Shown here: positions 58,596 through 64,000 of the stretch, piece by piece
How positions within the stretch are numbered: the stretch's first letter is position 1
Layout of the letters: each line of letters begins with the position of its first letter
NCBI RefSeq assembly: GCF_003515685.1
Contig: NZ_QWEG01000001.1
Location: 248,001-312,000, forward strand
Direction: 5' to 3'
From: Neobacillus notoginsengisoli
GTDB taxonomy: Bacteria; Bacillota; Bacilli; Bacillales; Cytobacillaceae
DNA length: 64,000 nt
Program-made: the position numbers and the translations under genes
The notes under the pieces: generated by a model
What the model saw: only the letters and a program-made list of their open reading frames with translations
The model's database searches: none
Told to the model about the DNA's origin: nothing

Positions 58596-58997
58596 GTGGA
58601 TAAATTACTTTTATTATTGATTGTCTCTTTAGGAATAGTAATAACAGGGTGTAGTGATGATAACAAAGTGTGGGAACCGCATAGTCCTTTAAACACCTCT
58701 TCCTTAATGCTCCAATACGCAGAACAAAACAATTACAAACAGTTTAATACGTTACTACTAGAAGGATCCGATGAAGCGAGTATAAAAAAGATGTTCGAAA
58801 CTGTGAAGCAAGTGGGAACCAATAGTAAAGAAATAAAAACTTTTACTTTAGTTACCTTTGATAATGGTAAAACATTGCTTGTCCATTTAACGTCTGAAAC
58901 AGAAGATGGAAAAGTATTAATTCAAGATGTTATTGAAATTCCAACTGAAATAGCATCGGATATTGAGAAAGAGCTAAATAAAAGATTTGAAAAGTAA
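58596..58997 (+). CDS. Lipoprotein of unknown function
   Basis: 133 residues from GTG 58596 (GGGGAG upstream). Lipobox ITGC (Cys about 19). The mature part includes LMLQYAEQNNYKQFNTLLLE and KTFTLVTFDNGKTLLVHLTS. Surface-anchored; no family recognised. A 3' repeat arm follows nine bases after the stop. Confidence 0.65.
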   Translation: MDKLLLLLIVSLGIVITGCSDDNKVWEPHSPLNTSSLMLQYAEQNNYKQFNTLLLEGSDEASIKKMFETVKQVGTNSKEIKTFTLVTFDNGKTLLVHLTSETEDGKVLIQDVIEIPTEIASDIEKELNKRFEK

Positions 58998-59006
58998 ATT
59001 TTTATA

Positions 59007-59046
59007 TTCTTATTCAACTAGCGGGGGCAGGTTAGTGAAAGAAGAA
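59007..59046 (+). repeat. Dispersed repeat, 3' arm only
   Basis: TTCTTATTCAACTAGCGGGG then GCAGGTTAGTGAAAGAAGAA, without hairpin. Confidence 0.65.
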
Positions 59047-59081
59047 ATATCTATTACGTATCTCATTTTGCATGTTAAAAT

Positions 59082-59360
59082 ATGGATAAAAATGCAGGGG
59101 GTTGTAATGATTTGGAAAGTATCAGAGCTTACTTGAAAAAAGAAAATAATTGGTTTTTTATTCCTTTAGCCCTCATTTCCATCTTAGTTTTAACTTTGAA
59201 TAGAACGGGTCCTTTAGAAGGTCACTTAAGACCCGTAGGCTTTATTTTGTTCATAATTTTATGTATTAGCTTAATTGTAATCTGTCGACATTCTAAATGG
59301 AAAATAGCGGTAATATTGCTCTATTTCATTTTTTTCGGGCTGATTCCTTTCTTGGATTAA
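59082..59360 (+). CDS. Small three-helix membrane protein
   Basis: 92 residues, ATG 59082 with a poor ribosome site; an in-frame TTG at 59112 behind AGGGGG is an alternative. Helices at about 23-39, 48-66 and 70-90. No family recognised. Confidence 0.5.
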   Translation: MDKNAGGCNDLESIRAYLKKENNWFFIPLALISILVLTLNRTGPLEGHLRPVGFILFIILCISLIVICRHSKWKIAVILLYFIFFGLIPFLD

Positions 59361-59364
59361 ACTT

Positions 59365-59436
59365 AAGTTAACAGTGAACGGTTGACTCGCTTTTTTGAAG
59401 TCCTTTTTGAACTAACGGGCAGAGTTAGTAGAAGGT
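59365..59436 (+). repeat. Dispersed repeat, diverged copy
   Basis: AACGGTTGACTCGC, T6, GAAGTCC, TTTGAACTAACGGGCAG and AGTTAGTAGAAGG; the hairpin is lost. Confidence 0.6.
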
Positions 59437-59498
59437 GGAATTTCTAGAAACAAAAAGAATATATATACTGCCAACGCTATTATTTTTGGGGAACTGAA

Positions 59499-59654
59499 AT
59501 GGAAACCTGGGAATGGATACTTGTTAGTTTAGTTATGGTTGGACTTTTAGACTAATACCTATCCAATAAAGTACACAAAGGGAAAATGATAAAATTTGGA
59601 GTATGGGGATATGCAACGACAGCAATTATATACCTTTGGTTTGTTAATAGTTAG
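59499..59654 (+). pseudogene. Small membrane protein with in-frame stop
   Basis: ATG 59499 (TTGGGG upstream) opens METWEWILVSLVMVGLLD, then TAA at 59553. The same frame continues YLSNKVHKGKMIKFGVWGYA then TTAIIYLWFVNS and TAG. Two helices fit one 51-residue membrane protein interrupted by one nonsense codon. Confidence 0.55.
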
Positions 59655-59659
59655 GTATA

Positions 59660-59715
59660 GGGGAAAGGTGAGTTAATCCAATGAAGGTTAAGGCACTTTT
59701 TGTTGAACAAAATGC
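59660..59715 (+). repeat. Dispersed repeat, degenerate copy
   Basis: GGTGAGTTAATCC - AATGA - AGGTTAAGGCAC, T5, GTTGAACAAAATG; the 3' arm is nearly gone. Confidence 0.5.
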
Positions 59716-59784
59716 ACTTAAAATTTGGAATCCTATATATTCACTTATAGATTAAGTCTAATAGTAGTTGGTGGAGGTGATAGT

Positions 59785-59985
59785 TTGTTCTCAGGTGTAG
59801 GAGCTTCATTTTTATTTCTAATTATCTTTTGGATTGCGGGTTTATTTATTTTGTACATGATCATTTCAACAGCAGTAAAGGTTGGCATTAACAAGTCTGT
59901 AATTGGTCGATTTATTGAAAGTAAGTATGGAGAGATTCAGACAAAAAAAACATTTCTTGATAGTGATTTAGATAATGAAAAGTAA
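59785..59985 (+). CDS. Small membrane protein
   Basis: 66 codons from TTG 59785 (GTGGAGGTG upstream); the frame extends to 59725 without a site. One or two hydrophobic segments (about 6-32), then a polar tail FIESKYGEIQTKKTFLDSDL plus DNEK. No family recognised. The repeat begins at its stop. Confidence 0.5.
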   Translation: MFSGVGASFLFLIIFWIAGLFILYMIISTAVKVGINKSVIGRFIESKYGEIQTKKTFLDSDLDNEK

Positions 59986-60066
59986 CGTAGTGCGTTATTC
60001 CAAAGAGGATTAACGCTTTTTTAGAAGTCCTTCTTGAACAAACGGGGCAGAAGAGTTCAAGAAGCA
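59983..60066 (+). repeat. Dispersed repeat, complete copy
   Basis: TAACGTAGTGCGTTATTCC - AAAGA - GGATTAACGCT, T6, TTGAACAAACGGGGCAG and AAGAGTTCAAGAAG. Confidence 0.82.
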
Positions 60067-60102
60067 ATGTGGTCTTTATTATAAATTATAAGGGGAAATG
60101 TT

Positions 60103-60374
60103 ATGGTTGGTAAAACTATATCAAATAGTAATTCTGTAATTTCTTTAACTATGGGAATTCTATCAATTCTTATACCTCTTATTGGTCTAGTTCTAGGTAT
60201 TATCGGAGTCCGGCATCAAGAAAATCTGTAAAAGAGATAGAAAAAACAAGTGAGAATGGTAGAAGATTAGCAACTTCAGGTTTAATTTGTAGCTCAGTTG
60301 GGATTGTTATTCAACTATTCTGAGTGTTAGGGCTTATTGCTTATTACTCTGTATCGAATGTTACCGTAGGATAA
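60103..60374 (+). pseudogene. DUF4190-type membrane protein, two lesions
   Basis: ATG 60103 (AAGGGG upstream) opens SNSVISLTMGILSILIPLIG then LVLGIIGVRHQENL and stop. The next frame carries the expected continuation ASRKSVKEIEKTSENGRRLA then TSGLICSSVGIVIQLF, a TGA at 60321, and VLGLIAYYSVSNVTVG. N..ISL..GILSI..P..GL.LGIIG and ENGR.LA.SGLICS are DUF4190 hallmarks. One frame change near 60218-60226 and one stop. Confidence 0.75.
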
Positions 60375-60384
60375 AGAAATTTTA

Positions 60385-60476
60385 TTAGGGTGCGTTGATC
60401 CATGAAGGATTAACCATTAACCGCCTTTTTTGTTGAATATCTTATTGAACAAACGGAGCAGGTTAGTTGAACAAGA
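60385..60476 (+). repeat. Dispersed repeat, complete copy with short insertion
   Basis: TTAGGGTGCGTTGATCC - ATGAA - GGATTAACCATTAACCGCC: ATTAACC is duplicated within the right half of the stem. T6, TTGAATATC, GAACAAACGGAGCAGG and TTAGTTGAACAAGAA. Confidence 0.88.
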
Positions 60477-60550
60477 AAAAGCTATTCAAAGGCAAAACCA
60501 GAGTTTTAGAAAATGATATTTAGCACGGAAACATAACGGGGGTATGTTAA

Positions 60551-61084
60551 ATGGGAAGATATTTAAAAAATACCCAAAAACTTATTTCTTATGGATTCAT
60601 TCTGTTATTGTTTTTTGTTGCCATTGGCATAATGGATAGAAATGAGGATACTCAGGACCAGTTAAGCAACAGAATTGAAACTTCCAAAGAAAGACTGTTT
60701 CTAAAACCAATATTTAGACCTGTAAACACCGCATACAACGAAGTGGTGACAAACCCTACTAAAGAAAATAAAGAAGCCTTTGTTGCATCCTTGGAATATT
60801 GTGACACTATCATTCAAACCTACATTCTCTTGAATGTTGATGAAGAGACACTCAAAAAGACATATAACCTTAGTAATTTGGCTGAAGTAGAGTTTGCTGA
60901 TAAGAAGTTAATTAATCTTGATTTCAGTCAAACTCAAGATAGGTTAGTTGGTAAAAGTGTATTAGATATTGCAGCTCAATTCCAAACGGAAATTTATGCA
61001 GATTTAGATAAGCCAGAATCATTAGTTCGAAGGTATATTGACTCTGCCAATGAGATAAAAAGGTTAATCGAAAAGACCAAATAG
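60551..61084 (+). CDS. Membrane-anchored protein, unknown
   Basis: 177 residues from ATG 60551 (AACGGGGG upstream). One N-terminal helix (YGFILLLFFVAIGIM), then a long helical outer domain: NRIETSKERLFLKPIFRPVN, FVASLEYCDTIIQTYILLN, and SLVRRYIDSANEIKRLIEKT. No family recognised. Complete repeats on both sides. Confidence 0.6.
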   Translation: MGRYLKNTQKLISYGFILLLFFVAIGIMDRNEDTQDQLSNRIETSKERLFLKPIFRPVNTAYNEVVTNPTKENKEAFVASLEYCDTIIQTYILLNVDEETLKKTYNLSNLAEVEFADKKLINLDFSQTQDRLVGKSVLDIAAQFQTEIYADLDKPESLVRRYIDSANEIKRLIEKTK

Positions 61085-61116
61085 ATGAGAAGGTTTGAAA
61101 TTGTGACAGTATGTAC

Positions 61117-61207
61117 TAAAACATACGGGTGCGGAGATCCAGAAAAGATTAGCCACCTTTTTTGTTGAATTCCTTATTGAACAAACGGGGCAGGTTAGTG
61201 GAATAAG
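61117..61207 (+). repeat. Dispersed repeat, complete copy
   Basis: AAAACATACGGGTGCGGAGATCC - AGAA - AAGATTAGCCACC, T6, TTGAATTCC, GAACAAACGGGGCAGG and TTAGTGGAATAAGG. Confidence 0.87.
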
Positions 61208-61234
61208 GAAGATAAAATAATAAAATACTTTTAT

Positions 61235-61263
61235 TTGAAAATTTGGTTATTTCAGGTTATAAT
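61235..61263 (+). promoter_or_regulatory. SigA-type promoter of the T-box tyrosyl-tRNA synthetase
   Basis: TTGAAA (61235-61240), 17 bases, TATAAT (61258-61263). It lies just upstream of the T-box leader and just after a repeat copy. Confidence 0.75.
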
Positions 61264-61289
61264 ATATAGAAATATTCTGAAATTAATTA

Positions 61290-61517
61290 ATACAAAAGTA
61301 ATGACAGGAATCAGTAGTGACTTATCTCCCTGTTTTAGAGAGCTGATGTATGGTGGAAATCAGCACAAAGATAAGAGCGAATTACCTCCTTGAACTTTCT
61401 TTATGAACTTTTAGTAGTAAAGAACGGACCGAACCGTTATTCGTATGAGTGGAAGAGCAATCTTCAATAAGGGTGGTACCACGTTAACCACGTCCCTTTT
61501 TAGGGGCGTGGTTTTTT
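61290..61517 (+). promoter_or_regulatory. T-box leader (tyrosine)
   Basis: The conserved T-box sequence GGGTGGTACCACG (61471-61483) pairs with uncharged tRNA ends via TGGTACC. The terminator CCACGTCCC - TTTTTA - GGGGCGTGG plus T6 follows (61488-61517). Stem I begins around AGTAATGACAGGAATCAGTA. A TAC triplet at 61383-61385 in the expected loop is the likely tyrosine specifier. Uncharged tRNA-Tyr should favour read-through into the synthetase. Confidence 0.9.
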
Positions 61518-61546
61518 ATTTTTATGGAAACTGGAGGAGAGACTTA

Positions 61547-62791
61547 ATGGGAAATTATTTAGACCAGCTAACAAGAGAAAAACTAATTGAACTAAACAGG
61601 CAGTTCGACATTTACAGTAATGGAGCAGCGGAGATCATTCCTGAGAGTGAACTAAAGAACAAAATTGCCAAGTCATTGTTAAAAAACCAGCCATTAAAGG
61701 TTAAGTTAGGTTTAGACCCATCTGCTCCAGACGTTCATTTAGGACATACAGTTGTCTTAAACAAACTTAAGCAATTTCAGGAGAATGGACATATAATCCA
61801 ATTAATTATTGGAGATTTTACTGGCAAAATAGGTGATCCGACTGGCAAATCAGTAGTGAGAAAACAACTTACAGATAAAGAGGTAAAGGAAAATGCGAGA
61901 ACTTACTTTGAACAATTCAGTAAAGTGTTAGATATGGAACGAGTCGAGCTATTTTATAACTCAAAGTGGCTAAGCACCCTTAATCTGGAGAATGTTATTA
62001 AGTTATCTTCCAGTATCACGGTAGCACGATTATTAGAGAGGAATGACTTTTCAGAAAGATATTCCACAGGAAAACCAATATCTTTACACGAGTTTTTCTA
62101 CCCCTTAATGCAAGGTTATGATTCCGTTGAACTAGAAAGTGATGTAGAACTAGGTGGTACAGACCAACACTTTAATGTATTAATGGGCAGACATTTACAA
62201 GAGCATTATGGTAAAGAGAAACAAATAGTCGTTTTACTGCCATTAATTGAAGGTCTTGATGGTGTAGAGAAAATGTCAAAATCGAAAAATAATTATATCG
62301 GTGTGGATGACAAACCAAGTGATATGTACGGAAAAACGATGTCTATACCAGATGAATTGATTTTGAAGTATTTTGACCTCTTAACAGACTTACCTTTGGT
62401 GCAAAGGAATGAAATTAAAGAAGAGTTAATAACAGGAAAGCTGCATCCTAAAGATGCAAAGATGCATTTAGCTAAAACGATTGTAAGGATGTACCATAGT
62501 GCTGAAGTTGCTGAGAAGGCCGAGGAAACCTTTAAGGCAGTTTTTCAAAGAGGGACATTACCTGACGATATTCCTGTTGTTGAATGGGAAGGTGAAAAAG
62601 AAATTCCACTGATAGATCTATTAGTGGAATTGAAATTACAAAGTTCCAAAACTGAAGCTCGGAAAATGATTCAAAATGGCGGGATTAAAATAAACGAGGT
62701 TAAAGTAAATGATATTCACTTACAAATAAACACCTCATTGGAGCCGATTATCCAAGTAGGTAAACGTAAATTTATACAATTGAAATCTTAG
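61547..62791 (+). CDS. tyrZ: Tyrosyl-tRNA synthetase, TyrZ-type
   Basis: 414 residues from ATG 61547 (GGAGGAGAG upstream); the frame extends back through the T-box terminator to 61445. Class I motifs: HLGH in [18 protein letters not shown] and KMSKS in [14 protein letters not shown]. The tyrosine pocket shows [20 protein letters not shown] then [13 protein letters not shown]-terminal S4 domain ([20 protein letters not shown]) binds tRNA. The HLGH/KMSKS pair and length fit the second Bacillus enzyme TyrZ rather than TyrS (HIGH/KFGKS-like). Controlled by the T-box. Confidence 0.92.
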   Translation: MGNYLDQLTREKLIELNRQFDIYSNGAAEIIPESELKNKIAKSLLKNQPLKVKLGLDPSAPDVHLGHTVVLNKLKQFQENGHIIQLIIGDFTGKIGDPTGKSVVRKQLTDKEVKENARTYFEQFSKVLDMERVELFYNSKWLSTLNLENVIKLSSSITVARLLERNDFSERYSTGKPISLHEFFYPLMQGYDSVELESDVELGGTDQHFNVLMGRHLQEHYGKEKQIVVLLPLIEGLDGVEKMSKSKNNYIGVDDKPSDMYGKTMSIPDELILKYFDLLTDLPLVQRNEIKEELITGKLHPKDAKMHLAKTIVRMYHSAEVAEKAEETFKAVFQRGTLPDDIPVVEWEGEKEIPLIDLLVELKLQSSKTEARKMIQNGGIKINEVKVNDIHLQINTSLEPIIQVGKRKFIQLKS

Positions 62792-62886
62792 TAACCCCAA
62801 CAATTGTCATTTTATTCACTTAAGGAGAGCTAGTATAGAGCTCTCCCTTTATATGCTTTTAATGATATACAGTATGTGAAGGATAT

Positions 62887-62965
62887 AGGAGCGTTGATCC
62901 AGGAAAGATTGAGGTACCTTCTTGTTGAATCCTTTATTGATCTAAAGGGGTAGTTTAGTCAAAAT
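62887..62965 (+). repeat. Dispersed repeat, diverged copy
   Basis: AGGAGCGTTGATCC - AGGAA - AGATTGAGGTACC, TTGAATCC, TTGATCTAAAGGGGTAG and TTTAGTCAAAATG. Confidence 0.78.
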
Positions 62966-62987
62966 GTAATATAGGAGATGATCTAAA

Positions 62988-63524
62988 TTGTTAAGTTCAA
63001 AAAGACTTCAGTTTCGAAAAATGGTAGTAAGTGACATCGAAAAGTATCATTCTTGGAGAAATGATTTAGATGTTATGAAAACAACAAGCCCATCATTAGA
63101 TTTATATTCACTTGATGAAACGAGACATTTTGTTGAGAATATTATTCTTAATTCAACGTCTTCTAAGAGCTATATCATTGAGGATAGGGAAGGGAATACG
63201 GCAATTGGTGTAACGTCTCTAATAAATATCGATACAAAAAATAGAAATGCTGAATGTATTATCGATATTGGTGAAAAAGAATTTTGGGGTAAGGGATATG
63301 GTACAGAAGCTCTAAAATTGTTACTTGAATATGCTTTTTTGGAATTAAATTTACATCGTGTTTCACTTCGTGTATTCTCTCTCAACGAGAGGGCTATACA
63401 TATTTATAATAAACTTGGTTTTACTAAAGAGGGAGTAATGCGAGAAAATTTATATAGAAATGGAAAATGGCATGACATAATTATCATGGGGGTTTTAAAG
63501 AAAGAGTTTATGAGTAAGCAGTAA
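62988..63524 (+). CDS. GNAT acetyltransferase, RimJ/RimL-like
   Basis: 178 residues from TTG 62988 with ATAGGAG upstream. SKRLQFRKMVVSDIEKYHSW, IDIGEKEFWGKGYGTEALKL (acetyl-CoA loop G-K-G-Y-G) and RVSLRVFSLNERAIHIYNKL then GFTKEGVMRENLYRNGKWHD are the RimJ/RimL pattern. Substrate may be a protein N-terminus, spermidine or an antibiotic; not decidable. Repeats on both sides. Confidence 0.87.
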   Translation: MLSSKRLQFRKMVVSDIEKYHSWRNDLDVMKTTSPSLDLYSLDETRHFVENIILNSTSSKSYIIEDREGNTAIGVTSLINIDTKNRNAECIIDIGEKEFWGKGYGTEALKLLLEYAFLELNLHRVSLRVFSLNERAIHIYNKLGFTKEGVMRENLYRNGKWHDIIIMGVLKKEFMSKQ

Positions 63525-63589
63525 AAGATGTGACATTTTTCATTTATACTAACAGGTCTTTACTTATTGATTGTTGAGCTACTCGAGGG

Positions 63590-63630
63590 TTCATTTCTTA
63601 TTGAATTAAAGGGGCAGGTTAGAGGAAAAA
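63590..63630 (+). repeat. Dispersed repeat, 3' arm only
   Basis: TCATTTCTTATTGAATTAAA then GGGGCAGGTTAGAGGAAAAAGG; the hairpin arm is absent or unrecognisable (63541-63589). Confidence 0.65.
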
Positions 63631-63689
63631 GGGAAAAGGAATACTGTGAGGAATATTTGATTAGAAAAACAGAAACGGGGAGATTAGTA

Positions 63690-64000
63690 ATGGAAATTGA
63701 CTTGACTATAAACTCTAAAAGACGATATGAAAACTTTCTTAAAAGGGTGTCAGAAAGTAAGATGGTTTGGGGATTAAAGAGCGAAGATGGATGGTGTGTA
63801 TGTGAATCAAATGAATATGAAGATGCGGTTGTTATGCTTTTTTGGTCGGATGAAGCATATGCACGGCAATGTGCCGTGGAAGAATGGTCGAACTATAAAC
63901 CAACCTCCATACCACTAGATGAATTTATGAATAGTTGGCTTTACGGAATGAATCAAGATGGTTTGTTAGTTGGTGTTAACTGGAATGCGAAGCTAATTGG
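63690..64000 (+). CDS. DUF2750 domain protein (3' end outside window)
   Basis: 103 codons from ATG 63690 (ACGGGGAG upstream) with no stop before the window edge. SKRRYENFLKRVSESKMVWG then LKSEDGWCVCESNEYEDAVV, LFWSDEAYARQCAVEEWSNY and WLYGMNQDGLLVGVNWNAKL follow DUF2750. Cytoplasmic. The family is uncharacterised and common among orphan immunity-like genes. Confidence 0.75.
   Translation, partial: MEIDLTINSKRRYENFLKRVSESKMVWGLKSEDGWCVCESNEYEDAVVMLFWSDEAYARQCAVEEWSNYKPTSIPLDEFMNSWLYGMNQDGLLVGVNWNAKLI

Noticed and set aside
61445-61546. Longer N-terminus of the tyrosyl-tRNA synthetase
   Set aside because: Those codons are the T-box antiterminator and terminator; ATG 61547 has a GGAGGAGAG site.
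5964-63630. Dispersed repeats as true integron attC sites
   Set aside because: They lack the attC layout of paired R/L boxes with bulged bases in a long imperfect palindrome. No integrase gene is in view, and the hairpin plus T-run fits a terminator better. I keep the cassette analogy only for gene arrangement.
5964-63630. Dispersed repeats as a CRISPR array
   Set aside because: Spacing is hundreds of bases with coding sequence between copies, and there are no short unique spacers and no cas genes.
1-64000. Prophage or plasmid origin of the window
   Set aside because: No structural phage genes, integrase, terminase, replication initiator or partition genes are present.

Overview
The window reads as chromosomal DNA of a Bacillaceae species (Bacillus/Neobacillus-like). 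The support is low GC over most of its length, strong AGGAGG-type ribosome sites, many TTG and GTG starts, and Bacillus-type families and riboregulation: DUF3889, DUF4253, DUF3885, DUF3221, Spo0E-like, PspC, DUF4386, a YodB/CatR-type regulator, a SAM riboswitch and a T-box tyrosyl-tRNA synthetase. I see no rRNA, tRNA, CRISPR array, prophage structural gene or replication origin.

Layout. (1) 1-13.5 kb: mostly small plus-strand genes (exported and membrane proteins, GNAT, VOC, HIT, SUKH/SMI1, ankyrin, an ECF sigma/anti-sigma pair, a HExxH protein), with several frameshifted remnants. (2) 13.9-19 kb: a PBP2A-type transpeptidase, a lipoprotein and two peptide-type ABC permeases without an ATPase. 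(3) 19-26.5 kb: again small single genes, most separated by one repeat. (4) 26.6-30 kb: a SAM-riboswitch-controlled NhaC-type transporter, then an IS200/IS605-like element carrying only tnpB. (5) 30-38.2 kb: more repeat-separated genes, plus an ECF sigma / PadR-like / HAAS-SEDS operon. (6) 38.7-56.7 kb: a repeat-free, partly GC-richer stretch with a quinone/flavin stress divergon, a VanW lipoprotein, a second tnpB element, a hydrolase, a nitroreductase and a 1014-residue Ig-like repeat surface protein. (7) 56.7-64 kb: repeat-separated small genes again, including a T-box-controlled tyrosyl-tRNA synthetase.

The main unexplained structure is an interspersed element of about 85-90 bp. I count roughly 30 full, partial or degenerate copies, all in plus orientation. 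Its 5' arm is an intrinsic-terminator-like hairpin (GGTGCGTTGATCC, short loop, GGATTAACCGCC, then T6) just after a gene. Its 3' arm carries AACAAACGGGGCAGGTTAG and lies 30-110 bp before the next gene. Most units are therefore 3' arm, one small gene, 5' arm. The genes between copies are unrelated to each other and several are broken, as in a cassette array. No recombinase is visible, so any mobilisation mechanism is inference.

Other linked logic: both ECF sigma genes are preceded by the same AAACC-N16-CGTCTA promoter, suggesting autoregulation or cross-talk. The MarR/DUF3147 pair sits behind a near-perfect nested palindrome. The catE-like/LLM/FMN-reductase cluster diverges from a HxlR-type regulator across a TTACTT-N5-AAGTAA site.
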